From NCBI RefSeq assembly GCF_040869045.1, contig NC_090324.1, forward strand, positions 53,349,346 to 53,413,345: DNA of 64,000 nt, given 5' to 3'. Within the stretch, counting starts at the first letter, position 1; every line of letters begins with the position of its first letter. Source of the stretch: Eurosta solidaginis. Its lineage: Eukaryota > Arthropoda > Insecta > Diptera > Tephritidae. Below the pieces are notes generated by a model, which was not told where the DNA came from, did not search any database, and saw only the letters and a list, made by a program, of their open reading frames with translations. This document shows, in pieces, positions 23,841-35,381 of this stretch. Position numbers and translations under genes: made by a program.

Positions 23841-24032
23841 AAGTTACCGGAACAAGTGTTGTTTAATTTGTTAATAAATTCTGCCAATAACACCAGCAAA
23901 GAGCTTAATCCGGAATTTAGTTTTATGCTTTCTTCCCCGTGTTTGCAGCTGTAAGGCGCGATGCCAATAATGAGGAAAGATGTCAATAATAAGGCAGTAG
24001 GCAACTAGTTTCGGCAGTCGGATGCCAATTTA

Positions 24033-24045
24033 GGCAGGATCGCCA
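24033..24045 (-). promoter_or_regulatory. tRNA primer-binding site of the Mdg1-like element
   Basis: Minus-strand TGGCGATCCTGCC directly abuts the 5' LTR. It is complementary, from memory, to the 3' end of dipteran tRNA-Arg(ACG); 412 and Mdg1 relatives also prime with tRNA-Arg. The same site is found at 8086-8099. Confidence 0.7.
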
Positions 24046-24583
24046 TGTAATAATTGAAAATATTGATTTTGGTGTAGTGCCAGTTAAGCGGCACCAGACG
24101 GAATTGAGTTCTATATTAAAAAGTTGTTTCTTTTATATAAATTTCTATAAGCTGAAATACCTACTTACACTAATACTTACAAACTAAGTGTATTACATAC
24201 TTATACCTTCGGTTCCCCGGGAACTGTATTTCAAGCATAAATAAAATTAGCTGTGGAATCTGCAACGCAAGCATAAGTAAATCATATTAATAATTTGTAT
24301 ACAGGTAAAGGCTTGTGGAGAGCAAGCTTTAAACAGTAACATACAACGGTTCAAGTTACCAGACGGTGCACGGCGTAGTTCCCGTGGCGTGTAGAAAATA
24401 CATGATTGTAAAAATGAATGAATGTGTCAATGAATCTCACGCCGTACCAAAGCGAGCAAAAAAAAGTGTATGTACAAATGTATTAATATGTATGTAAGAG
24501 TCAATGCATTTTAAGACATTCCAAAACGGGTCGAAATATATGTTTTTACAAATGAATGAATAACTTAATGAGTGAATGCTAAA
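24046..24583 (-). repeat. 5' LTR of the Mdg1-like element
   Basis: Pairs with 17045-17585 with scattered substitutions and small indels. On the plus strand it begins TGTAATAATTG and ends ATGCTAAA, where the other copy keeps GGCTACA. It would carry the promoter for the minus-strand transcript. Confidence 0.85.
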
Positions 24584-24587
24584 GACC

Positions 24588-24941
24588 AGAAAATCTAGGA
24601 AAGTGGCACAGCCCTTGGCAGGAGCTGCATTGGGCGGATGTCGCAAACATATATATTCTAAAAAGATTCTAAAAAGGTTCTTTTCCGGCAGATGTAGCAA
24701 AACCATTCCTTAGGACCGGGGTCAGGAGATGGGCCCGGATTGGGATCGATACCTTCCCGGAGCAAGAGAATATGGAGCAGTCCCGCTGCAAGGAGCTGCT
24801 GATAGGATGACAATTTGTGGGAGGGACGCAACAAATTGAATGGGGATACACTGAAATGGCAGTCCTTAGTCGGGAAAAATCCCGAGTCGCTCCGGTACAT
24901 AGAACGGATGGCCTTGGAAGCCCATAAGTAGTAGCGTTCTA
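24588..24941 (-). pseudogene. LINE-C 5' region with a 2A-like motif
   Basis: This completes LINE-C upstream of the LTR insertion. An open frame at 24960-24658 reads into a hydrophobic LLAAGLLHILLLREG followed by IDPNPGP, a variant of the D-x-E-x-N-P-G-P ribosome-skipping (2A-like) motif with the E replaced by P. It continues to a Cys pair (CYICRKR). Such motifs occur at the N-terminus of ORF2 in several LINE groups. Stops follow before the join to 17044. Confidence 0.6.
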
Positions 24942-24948
24942 CATGTTG

Positions 24949-25660
24949 AAGATATTCCAAAGGTCTTTGTTGGAAATAGAGCCCTCTCGTTTACTGAAAA
25001 GATTCGAAATTTGGGTTTTGTGATAAACTGCAGGTTGACCTGTATTGACCACGTTAATTCTAAGCAACCTTTGGAGACCAGAAAAAAGTTAGCTATACAA
25101 TTGATTGTGCCACACATAACATACTCTGAGCTTGTCTACAGTCAAATAGATTCTGCTTCGAGCCATAAAATTGATGCTGCCTTTAATAATATAACGCGTT
25201 ATTTCTATGGCCTTAAAAAGTATGAAAAGTTCTAGGATGCAGTATTTTTGATTATATTATTGCACGAAACTGTATATTTATGTTCAAACTTATTGAATTC
25301 AAAACATCAAATTATCTTTATGAAAAACTAAAATTTTCCAAGTCTTCTAGACACCGCAAGCTAATAATACCACGATATTTATATTTGTCTTCATCGAGGC
25401 TGTTTTTTGTTTAATGCTGTAAAGCTCTGATTCTCTCAAGGCTGATATGGGTAGGAACAACTACAAGAAACTAATTCATAGTTACTTCAATTCAGTGTGA
25501 TTAATGTGGTTACAATATAACTTCATCTATACTCTATTCTTTCTTTCTTAATGAACTTAAGCACTTTCTTGTTCTTACCAAACGTGTACTCTAGGTTAAG
25601 TATTAAAATTGTTATAACAACCTCAATTTAAAACAAATAAGGACTGGACTGTTTTGGGCT
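24949..25660 (+). pseudogene. LINE-B (3' part): RT thumb and C-terminus
   Basis: Resumes the plus-strand LINE left at 13008. It shows KIRNLGFVINCRLTCIDHVN (the YLGV-equivalent block), LAIQLIVPHITYSELVYS and FNNITRYFYGLKKYEKF, then a decayed C-terminal part ending NNYKKLIHSYFNS near 25495. Several frameshifts and stops are present. The 3' end is not sharply defined; no poly(A) tail is seen near 25620-25660. Confidence 0.75.
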
Positions 25661-25807
25661 GTGCCAAAGACTTCATACCTTTCATGAATGGGGCTCAACA
25701 ATAATCTTTTCCCGTTCGTAATCTCCAAATAATCGGATGTAAAAGATAAGAAATATATAGCGAACAGATGTACATACCTAAACGAATTTTAAGATAAGTA
25801 TAAAATA

Positions 25808-27437
25808 AACAAGTAAGGAAAGTTAATTTCGGGTGTAACCGATTATTATATACTCAGCTGAGAGCTTTGGAGACAAAATAAGGGAAAATCACCATATAGG
25901 AAAAGGAACCTAGGGTAACCCTGGAATGTGTTTGTATTACATGGGTATCGAATGGATGATATTAAAGAGTATTTTAAAAGGGAGTGGACCATAGATCTAT
26001 AGGTGGACGTCGTTTCGGGATATCACCATAAAGGTGGACCAGGTGTGACTCTAGAATGTGTTTGTACGATATGGGTATAAATGAAAGGTGGTAATGAGTA
26101 TTTTAAAAGGGAGTGATCCTTAGTTCCATAGGTGGACGCCTGTTCGAGATATCACCATAAAGGTGGACCAGGGGTGACTCTAGAATGTGTTTGTATGTAC
26201 AATATGGGTATCAAACGAAAGGTGTTAATGAGTATTTTCAAAGGGAGAGGGCCTTAGTTTTATAGGTGGACGCCTTTTGGAGATATCGCCATAAAGGTAC
26301 ACCAGAGGTGTCTCTAGAATGCGTTTGTACGATATGGGCATCAAACGAAAAGTGTTAATGAGTATTTTAAAAGGGAGTGGGCCTTAGTTCTATAGGTGGA
26401 CACTTTTTCGAGATATCGCCATAAAGGTGGACCAGGGGTAACTCTAGAATGCGTTTGTACGATATGGGTATCAAATGAAAGGTGTTAATGATTATTTAAA
26501 AGGGAGTGGTCATTAGTCTATAGGTGGACGCCTTTTCGAGATATCGCCATAAAGGTGGACCAGGGGTGACTCTATAATGTATTTGTACGAAATGGGTATC
26601 AAACTAAAGGTATTAATGAAGGTTTGAATGGAAGTTCCCCTTAGTTGTATATGTGAAGGCGTCAATAAACCAATCCAATCAACATGTTTCATCCCTTCTT
26701 TCGTATTTGGTATAGAATTATGACATTTTTTAAATTTTTCGAAATTTTCTATATCGAAAAAGTGGGCGTGGTCATAGTCGGATTTCGCCCGTTTTTAACA
26801 CCAAGATAAAGTGAGTTCAGATAAGTACGTGAACTAAGTTTAGTAAAGATATATCGATTTTTGCTCAAGTTATCGTGTTAACGGCCGAGCTGAAGGTCAG
26901 ACGGTCGACTGTGTGTAAAAACTGGGCGTGGCTTCACCGATTTCGCCAATTTTCACAGAAAACTGTTATCGTCATAGAAGCTTTGCCCTTACCAAATTTC
27001 ATAAGGATTGATAAATTTTTGTTTTCTTTTATTTTTGTATTTTGTTGCACTATATCATTACTGGAGTTGAATGTTGACATAATTTACTTATATATTGTAA
27101 AGATATTGAATTTTTTCTTAAAATTTGACTTAAAATTTTTTTTTTAAAAAGTGGGCGTGTTCTTCATCCGACTGTGCTAATTTTTATTAAGCACATATAT
27201 AGTAATAGTTGTAATGTTCCTTCCAAATTTCATCTGATATCTTCAACGACTGCTAAATTACAGCTTGCAAAACTTTGCTATTACCTTCTTTTAAAAGTAG
27301 GCGGTGCCATGCCCATTGTCCAAAATTTTACTAATTTCTGCGTCATAATTTCAACCAACCTACCAAGTTTCATCGCCTTATCCGACTTTGGTAATGAATT
27401 ATCGCACTTTTTCGATTTTTCGAAATTCTCTATATCG
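25808..27437 (+). mobile_element. DINE-like family A copy 2, 3'-truncated
   Basis: Starts AACAAGTAAGGAAAGTTAA and carries about six minisatellite units (about 25920-26640), then the AAAGTGGGCG-containing 3' region. It stops abruptly in TATATCGAA, where copies 1 and 3 continue with AAAGTGGGCGTGG. The next base begins copy 3. The 3' end with the GACGGACGGACATGG block is missing. Confidence 0.75.
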
Positions 27438-30320
27438 AACAAGTAAGGAAGGTTAAGATCGGGTGTAACCGAATATTACATACTCAGTTGAGAGCTATGG
27501 TGACAGCATAAGGGAAAATAACCATGTAGGAAAATGAACCGAGGGAAACCCTGGAATGTGCTTGTATGACATGTGTATCAAATGAAAGGCATTAAAGAGT
27601 ATTTTATGAGGGAGTGGGCCATAGTTCTATAGGTGGACGCCATTTAGGGATATAGCCATAAATGTGGATCACGGTTGACTCTAGAATGCGTTTGTACGAT
27701 ATGGGTATCAAATTAAAGGTATTAATGAGGGTTTTAAAAGGGAGTGGTGGTTGTTGTATAGGTGGTCGCCTTTTCGAGATATCGCCATAAAGGTGGACCA
27801 GGGGTGACTCTAGAATGCGTTTGTACGATATGGGTATCAAATGAAAGGTCTTAATGAGTATTTTAAAAGGGAGTAATCCTTAGTTCCATAGGTGGACGCC
27901 GTTTCAGGATATCGCCACAAAGGTGGACCAGGGGCGACCCTAGAATTTGTTTGTACAATATGGGCATCAAACGAATGGTGTTAATGAGTATTTTAAAAGG
28001 GAGTGGGCCTTAGTTCTATAGGTGGATGCCGTTTCGAAATATCGCCATAAAGGTGGACCAGGGGTGACTCTAGAATGTGTTTTTACGATATGGGTATCAA
28101 ATTAAAGGTCTTAATGAGGGTTTTAAAAGGGAGTGGTGGTTGTTGTATAGGTGGTCGCCTTTTCGAGATATCGCCATAAAGGTGGACCAGGGGTGACTCT
28201 AGAATGCGTTTGTACAATATGGGTATCAAAAGAAAGATGTTAAGGAGCATTTTAAAAGGGAATAATCCTTAATTCCATAGGTGGACGCCGTTTCGAGATA
28301 TCGACATAAAGGTGGACCAGGGGTGACCCTAGAATTTGTTTGCACAATATGGGCATCATACGAAAGGTGTTAATGAGTATTTTAAAAGGGAGTGGGCCTT
28401 AGTTCTATAAGTGCACGCCGTTTCGAAACATCGCCATAAAGGTGGACCAGGGGTGACTCTAGAATGTGTTTGTACGATATGGGTATCAAATGAAAGGTGT
28501 TAATGAGTATTTTAAAAGGCAGTAATCCTTAGTTCCATAGGTGGACGCCGTTTCGAGATATCGCCATAAAGGTGGGCCAGGCGTAACTCTAGAATTCGTT
28601 TGTGCAATATTGGTATCAAACGAAAGGAGTTAATGAGTATTTTAAAAGGGAGTGGGCATTAGTTCTATAGGTGGACGCCTTTTCGAGGTATCGCAATAAA
28701 GGTGGACCAGGGGTGACTATAGACTTTGTTTGCACGATATGGGTATCAAATGGACGGTGTTAATGCGTATTTGTAAAAGGGAGTGGGTCTTAGTTCTATC
28801 GGTGGACGCCTTTTCGAGATATCGCCATAAAGGTGGGCCAGGGGTGACCCTAGAATGAGTTTGTACGATATGGGTATCAAATTAAAGGTATTAATGAGAG
28901 TTTTAGAAGGGAGTGGTGGTAGTTGTATATGTGAAGGCGTTTTCCAGATATCGACCAAAATGTGGACCAGGGTGACCCAGAACATCATCTGCTGGATACC
29001 GCTAATTTATTTATATATGTAATACCCTCCAAGATTTTAAGTGTTTTTTATTTCGCCCTGCAGAACTTTTCCATTTTCTTCTACTTAATATGGTAGGTGT
29101 CACAACCATTTTATAAAGTTTTTTCTAAAGTTATATTTCGCGTCAATAAAACAATCCAATTACCTTACCATGTTTCATCCCTTTTTTCGTATTTGGTATA
29201 GAATTGTGGCATTTTTTTCATTTTTCGTAATTTTCGATATCGAAAAAGTGGGCGTGGTCATAGTCGGATTTCGTTCATTTTTCATACCAAGATAAAGTGA
29301 GTTCAAGTAAGCACGTGAACTAAGTTCATTAAAGATATGTCGATTTTTGCTCAAGTTATCGTGTTAACGGCCATGCGGAAGGACAGACGGACGACTGTGT
29401 ATAAAAACTGGGCGTGGCATCAACCGATTTCGCCCATTTTCGCAGAAAACAGTTAAAGTCATAAAATCTATGCCCCTACCAAATTTCAAAAGGATTGGTT
29501 AATTTTTGTTCGACTTATGGCGTTAAAAGTATCCTAGACAAATTAAATGAAAAAGGGCGGAGCCACGCCCATTTTGAAATTTTCTTTTATTTTTGTATTT
29601 TGTTGCACCATATCATTACTGGAGTTGAATTTTGACATAATTTACTTATATACTGTAAAGATATTAAATTTTTTGTTAAAATTTTACTTTAAAATTTTTT
29701 TTTTAAAAGTGGGCGTGGTCCTTCTCCGATTTTGATAATTTTTATTAAGCGTACATATAGTAATAGGAGTAACGTTCCTAATTTCAACGTTCCAAATTTC
29801 ATAATGATATCTTCAACGACTGCCAAATTACTGCTTGCAAAATTTTAAATTACCTTCCTTTAAAAGTGGGCGGTGCCACGCCCATTGTCCAAAATTTTAC
29901 TAATTTTCTATTCTGCGTCATAAGTTCAACTCATCTACCAAGTTTCGTCGCTGTATCGGTCTTTTGTAATGAATTATCGCACTTTTTCGGTTTTTCGAAA
30001 TTTTCGATATCGAAAAAGTGGGCGTGGTTATAGTCCGATATCGTTCATTTTAAATAGCGATCTGAGATGAGTGATCGGGAACCTACATACCAAATTTCAT
30101 CAAGATATCTCAAAATTTACTCAATTTATCGGGTTAACGTTCAGACGGACGGACGGACGTACGGACGGAGGGACATGGCTAAATAAAATTTTTTTCGATA
30201 CTGATGATTTTGATATATAGAAGTCTATATCTATCTCGATTCCTTTATACCTGTACAACCAACCGTTATCCAATCAAAGTTAATATACTCTGTGAGCTCT
30301 GCTCAACTGAGTATAAAAAT
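27438..30320 (+). mobile_element. DINE-like family A copy 3, full length
   Basis: Begins AACAAGTAAGGAAGGTTAAG fused to truncated copy 2 and ends GAGCTCTGCTCAACTGAGTATAAAAAT. It has the longest central minisatellite, about eleven units from about 27540 to 28970. Outside the minisatellite it is collinear with copy 1. Family D follows without a spacer. Confidence 0.78.
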
Positions 30321-31380
30321 AGGTAGGTACTTTGTGTGAGGATGCAAAGTTTCAGGTTTTTTGTGGTCAGCATGTAAAAACTATGACCACTAATCACGTA
30401 TTTCAACAATATATGACGTAAACGTAAATATTTGATGATATTTGTTGAAATTTGAAGCTTCTAGCCGTAAAAAAGGGGCAAAATGACAGTTTATATGGGG
30501 TATATAATATATATATCTCCCACCGATCTCTATGATTTTATCAGACAACAATATACGCAATATACGTAAGCAATTGGTGAAATTTAAAGCTTCTAGCTGT
30601 TAAAATGGGACAGAAATTGAGCAAAGTTTCTTATCTGAACAATCGGTTGTATGAGATATATACTATATATACCACCGATCTCTATGATTTTTTCAGACAA
30701 CAATATATGTTATATACGTAAGCATTTGGTGAAATTTAAAGCTTCTACCTGTTCAAATGGGGCTGAAATTGCGAAAATATATATATACCATATATACCAC
30801 CATATATATACTATATATACTACCGAGCTTTATGATTTTTTCAGACAACAATATATGCTATATACGTAAGCATTCGTTGAAATTTGAAGCCTCTAGCTCT
30901 TAAAATAGGGCAGTAATTACGAAAAGTTTCTTATCTGAACAATCGGTTGTGGGGATATATACTATATATGCGGCCGATCTCATCAATTTTTCAGACAACA
31001 ATATAAGTAGTATACGAAAGTATATGGTGAAGTTTTAAACTTCAATCTGATAAATTGAGGAAGATATGACAAAAATCCTCTTTTTCTGAAAAATCGGTTG
31101 TATGGAGGATATATGCTATAGTGGCCGATCCGGCTCGTTCCGACAAATGTCTAATCGGACACCCAAATACACCCGCTCACCAAATTTTATCAAGATATCT
31201 CAAAAATTGAGGGACTAATTTGCATACAAACAGACAGACGGACATGGCTAAATCAACGCAGCTCTTCGTCCTGATTAATTTGGTATACTTAATGGTGGGT
31301 CTATCTATTTTCCTTACTTACAATTTTGGGATTCCTGACGAAATTAATATACCATTTCATTTTCATGATAGGTATAAAAA
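30321..31380 (+). mobile_element. DINE-like family D, copy 1
   Basis: Begins AGGTAGGTACTTTGTGTGAGGATG and ends ACCATTTCATTTTCATGATAGGTATAAAAA. In between it has several diverged inner repeats of about 150 bp (ACCGATCTCTATGATTTTTTCAGACAACAATATA...), then the GACGGACATGGCTAAATCAAC block. Non-coding. A second copy starts immediately after it. Confidence 0.75.
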
Positions 31381-31690
31381 CAGGTAGGTACTTTGTGTGA
31401 GGATGAAAAGCTTCACGTTTTTTGTGGTCCACATGTAAAAACTATGACTACGAATCACGTATTTCAACAATATATGACGCAAACGTAACAATTTGATGAA
31501 ATTTGATGAATTTTGAAGCTTCTAGCCGTAAAAAAGGGGCAAAAATAACAGTTTATATGGGGTATATAATATATATACCACCGATCTCCATGATTTCTTC
31601 AGACAACAATATATGCTATATACGTAAGCATTTGGTGAAATTTTAAGTTTCTAGCTGTTAAAATGGGGCTGAAATCGCAAAAAAATATAT

Positions 31691-32876
31691 ATTTATTGAC
31701 TTTTGGCTGACTCTAGGTCATTAGGAACAAAAGCACACGTTTGTTAAGTTTTTCCCCAATATATTTCGGTTGCACATCGGTAACCGTTCTCAAGGGTAAC
31801 TGCAATATTTTATAAACAAATTTAATTTAAAAATTACATACAAAATTTTTGTAAACATAAACAATTATGAACATTTACATACATTCATTTACACGTCTGG
31901 CTGCTTTGACGTTGAGCTTAATACTGTCCGTTTGTTTGTCAACAAGTGTCTGTAGATGTGTGCAATGTTATCAGTGTCCGTTTTGTATTTCATTCTTATG
32001 TTCGGCGGAGTGTTTATTATATGAAAAATTTCCAATGTTAGGCGTTTGGTGTAGCATTGTTCTTGTGCTAAAATTGATGCTCTTTCGAAGTTTGGAGAAT
32101 GGCCGGTAGATGCACAGTGGGCCATTAGTACTGTTTTTGATATGTTTGAATCCTGACATTGTTTGAAGTCCGATTTGTGTTGTGATACTCTAGTTTTTAA
32201 TTTCGACTTTGTTGTTCCTACGTATACATTGTTACAAGTTTCGTGTTTGCTTCCCTTACAGGGGATTTTGTAAATTAGATTGTTTCTTTCCATTGGAGGT
32301 ATTTTGGATTTTGTATTATTAAATATCTTGTTTAAAGTGTTTGTTGGTTTGTGTGCTATTTTTATAGTTTCTTTGTTGTAAATATTTGATCTTGTTAGCC
32401 GTTCTGATAGATGAGGTACATATGTGACCGATTTATATATTTTCGGGGTTTCGTCTTTTTGCAGATTTCTCATAGTTTTTGCTCTCCTTATTAAGGTTTT
32501 TATAATATTTTCTGGAAAGTCATTTTGTTTCAATAAGCACAATATATCATTCTCTATTTCCCTGTGGTAAATTTCGTCCAATATGTTCAACATGCGTCGT
32601 ATACAGCCCAATGCTGTATTCATTATCATCGTTTTAGGGTGTTTTGAGTGAAAATTGATGACTCTTCCGGACGCTGTTGCTTTCTTATACCACCGCGGTT
32701 TTAATTTATTTCCTCGTTTGATTACAATAGAATCAAAGTAAGGTAGTTTTCCCTCTTCTTCTAATTCTATTGTAAATTGTATGTGTCTGTTAAACGAATT
32801 CAGCGCATTTAGTGTATTATGTATCTCATCTTCGTGTATAATTGCAAAAATGTTATCGACGTATTTAATTGACCAA
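31691..32876 (-). mobile_element. PLE-1: 5'-truncated Penelope-like element
   Basis: A minus-strand fragment that starts inside the reverse transcriptase at the KYVDN box and runs through the linker and GIY-YIG endonuclease to the 3' end. The 3' terminus carries a degraded hammerhead-like core (about 31770-31800) related to those at 42.6 and 46.1 kb. 5' truncation is usual for these elements. Confidence 0.82.
31889..32876 (-). pseudogene. PLE-1 RT C-terminus and GIY-YIG endonuclease
   Basis: The segment 32876-32630 reads SIKYVDNIFAI, LPYFDSIVI and ASGRVINFHSKHPKTMI. An open frame of 246 codons (32629-31889) then gives the linker and the GIY-YIG nuclease: LIYKIPCKGS, CNNVYVGTTKSKLKTR, QHKSDFKQC, and the C-terminal LEIFHIINTPP with the catalytic-type E. 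The nuclease cuts target DNA for Penelope-like integration. The catalytic RT pair is YVDN rather than YVDD, and the N-terminal RT is absent. Confidence 0.82.
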
Positions 32877-33539
32877 TACTATATATATATACTATATATA
32901 CCACCATATATATACTATATATACCACCGATCTTTATGATTTTTTCAGACAACAATAGATGCTATATACGTAAGCATTCGTTGAAATTTGAAGCCTGTAG
33001 CTCTTAAAATAGGGCAGTAATCACGAAAATTGTCTTATCTGAACAATCGGTTGTGGGGATATATACTATATATACGACCGATCTCATCAATTTTATCAGA
33101 CAACAATATGTGCAATATACGAAAGTATATTGTGAAGTTTTAACCTTCAATCTGTTAAATTGAGTAAGATATTACAAAAATCCTCTTTTTCTGATAAATC
33201 GGTTGTATGGAGGATATATGCTATACTGGTCCGATCCGGCCGTTTCCGACAAATGTCTAATTGGACACCCAAATACACCCGCGCACCAAATTTTATCAAG
33301 ATATCTCATAAATTGAGGGACTAATTTGCATACAAACAGACAGACGGACAGACGGACATGGCTAAATCAACTCAGCTCTTCATCCTGATTATTTCGGTAT
33401 AATTAAAGGGGGGTTTATCTATTTTCCTTTAAGGACTTGGGATTCGCGACGAAATTAATATGCCATTTCATTTTCATGAAAGGTATAATTATTTATTTTC
33501 TTTTTAAAACTTGCTGATGTACTTAAAAAGACTTTGTCT

Positions 33540-34143
33540 TACAGATACAAACACTATGTTAAAGAAATATAAATAAATATGTACGAATATACTTTCTACT
33601 GTCTCTAGTGTGTACTACTACCTTTTCGACTACTTGTCCCACTAGTACTAATACTTCGTTCCCATTGAGTTTCGCTAAGGAGGTAACCCAAAATAATGAT
33701 CCATCAACTGCATTTGTTGGATTGCGGGATGCTTATACTTGAGTAACACGCAGAATAATGTTCCTGGACCTTTACCGATAGGGAGGAGTGCCAAGAAGAA
33801 TCTAAATAAGCCACTACTTCTTGGTATAAATACCAACTCGGAGCTGTGTATAGCTTCGAGTATGAAGTGGCTGCACGTCTCATCGTTCTTGCCCAATGTG
33901 ACCGAGAATGATATTTTAAGCTATGTCACGAAACATACTGGCATTAGTAAAACTTATTTGAAATGCGACAAGCTCGTAAAAAGTGATACCAATCCGTCCG
34001 AACTAAGGCGAATTAGTCTTAAACTAGGCATACCGGAATCTTATTACGAGAAAGTTATTGATGCGAACATCTGGCCTATTAATGTAATTCTACGGCCGTT
34101 CCGTTTTTTTCCAAGGGGCGGAGCAACTCAACAAGTGGCCTAG
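33540..34143 (+). pseudogene. LINE-D ORF1 C-terminal part
   Basis: The frame at 33739-34143 carries MKWLHVSSFLPNVTENDILSY, GISKTYLKCDKLVK, LKLGIPESYYEKVIDANIWP and the end VILRPFRFFP. This is the conserved C-terminal domain of insect CR1/jockey-type ORF1 proteins. Upstream sequence back to about 33540 seems to belong to the same ORF1 but has several stops. ORF1 proteins bind LINE RNA. Confidence 0.7.
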
Positions 34144-34189
34144 CAACATCCCTTAATGTCATACCTAACTCTTTGCCGTTTAGTATATA

Positions 34190-35238
34190 TTATGAAAATG
34201 CTTCTGGGCTTTGAACCAAGCCTAAAGCAGTATATGAATTTAGCTCACTTTTGGGTTATGATGTTCACGTTTTCGTGGAAACTTGGCTAAATAAAGATTT
34301 CTATGATGAATAGTTTGATCCCAAAATGTACATCGTATATAGAAAAGATCGAGATACGTTAAAAACTAGCCTGCCTCGGGGAGGTGGTACTTTAATTGAT
34401 GTTCGGCGTAAATATCACGCATCATCTATTTCGCTGCAGAATTAGTACACGGTTGGATCAACTGTGTGTATGTGTCAATGGGTCGTCGACACTCTTGATA
34501 TGTGTATCTTACATTCCTCCTGGTAGTATTAACAGTTTGTATAAAGGACATACTGATAATCTTATGGACTTAGATTCTAGGAAACCAGAGTGTAATTTTT
34601 GTATTTTAGGTGATTTCAATATAGGAGATGTGAGCTGGGCGCCAGTGGGCGAGATTTTAACTATGTATCCCAACAATGTAACTAGCTTTTCGGAAACTTA
34701 TATTGTTGTAGTATTAAGCGTTAATCGTATCCAAATTAATGCAATTTTAAGTAAACTGTTTAAAACATTAGATCTAATTTTTTTAAGTGAAAATATGAGT
34801 TTTACTCTGGAAGAATGTCTCGACCCTCTGTCATGCGCCGGCTTGCATCATGTTCCTCTTGTCCTGCAACTGGAGTTTTACGAATTCAGAAATGACGACT
34901 TAGATTTGCTACCGGATAATTACTGTTTCAAAAATTGCTACTTTAATGCCATTAACGATAGAATCAATTTGCATGATTGGGATACTATATTTTTTGTGAA
35001 AAGTGTAAATGAATGCTTTGACCTTTTCAAAGTTAAAGTCCACTGCTCCACTTTAATTCCTCGAGTGAAAAGGAAATATTATAAAATACCTTGGTATAAA
35101 AGAAAGTTGAAAAAACTTAAAAATTTAAGGAATACATTTTTTAAAAGGTATAAATTATCGAAAATGCGTCTTCATAAGGATAGATATTTATTATATTCAA
35201 GTAAGTTTAAATCTTTGAGTAAGAAACTTTATAACGAG
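34190..35238 (+). pseudogene. LINE-D ORF2 endonuclease region (left of the gypsy insertion)
   Basis: After a frameshifted start (VWLNKDFYDE-like EN segment near 34280), the open frame from 34396 carries STLLICVSYIPPGS, CILGDFNIGDVSW and LDLIFLSE...GLHHVPLVL in place of SDH. The linker KIPWYKRKLKKLKNLRNTFFK follows, ending at KKLYNE where the LTR element begins. The reading frame resumes in phase at 40698. The H of the terminal motif is kept but S-D is changed, so the nuclease is doubtful. Confidence 0.75.
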
Positions 35239-35381
35239 TGTCACGAGACATGGCAACTCCGACGTGCGAACGCGACATTGTCGCGGACGCAGGGAAACAA
35301 TAAGAACGAAACACAATACCAACGCCAGTCAGTCATCTTTAATCGATGAAAATAACCGGTAAGTGTTAAGCTGTCCTGATA
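35239..35381 (+). repeat. 5' LTR of the SAP-gag gypsy element
   Basis: 143 bp, from TGTCACGAGACATGG to GCTGTCCTGATA. It contains CCGGTAAGTG, a good splice-donor match, near its 3' end. Ends are TG...TA rather than TG...CA. Such short LTRs are unusual for gypsy elements. Confidence 0.88.

Larger units (their letters stand above)
17045..24583 (-). mobile_element. Mdg1/412-like Ty3/gypsy retrotransposon, complete but decayed
   Basis: Two similar LTRs (17045-17585 and 24046-24583) enclose gag, protease, reverse transcriptase, RNase H and integrase remnants in that order on the minus strand. GACC flanks both ends (17041-17044 and 24584-24587), the 4-bp target duplication typical of Ty3/gypsy elements. 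Joining the flanks reconnects LINE-C. The LTRs differ at many positions and all frames are broken, so the insertion is old. No envelope frame is seen. Confidence 0.88.
13016..24941 (-). mobile_element. LINE-C: jockey-type LINE, host of further insertions
   Basis: A minus-strand LINE whose 3' end, GCTACAACAA, lies at 13016 and whose 5' end lies at about 24941. CATGTTG flanks it on both sides (13009-13015 and 24942-24948) as a 7-bp target duplication in LINE-B. It is interrupted by the LTR element 17045-24583 and carries a BEL/Pao gag segment at about 13441-14700. The remaining LINE sequence is about 3.1 kb, with internal deletions. The C-terminal and endonuclease sequences match a jockey-type family I recall as common in tephritid assemblies. 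Confidence 0.82.
31381..33488 (+). mobile_element. DINE-like family D, copy 2, interrupted by a Penelope-like element
   Basis: The left part (31381 to about 31690) and right part (about 32877-33488) are collinear with copy 1, ending CATTTCATTTTCATGAAAGGTATAA. The TATA-rich inner repeat was the landing site of the Penelope-like element at about 31691-32876. Confidence 0.75.

Noticed and set aside
31770..31805. Hammerhead ribozyme in PLE-1.
   Set aside because: It is collinear with the PLE-2 ribozymes and keeps GAAATATATTGG, but the CUGANGA core is altered (reads CTTGAGAA), so it is not called as functional.
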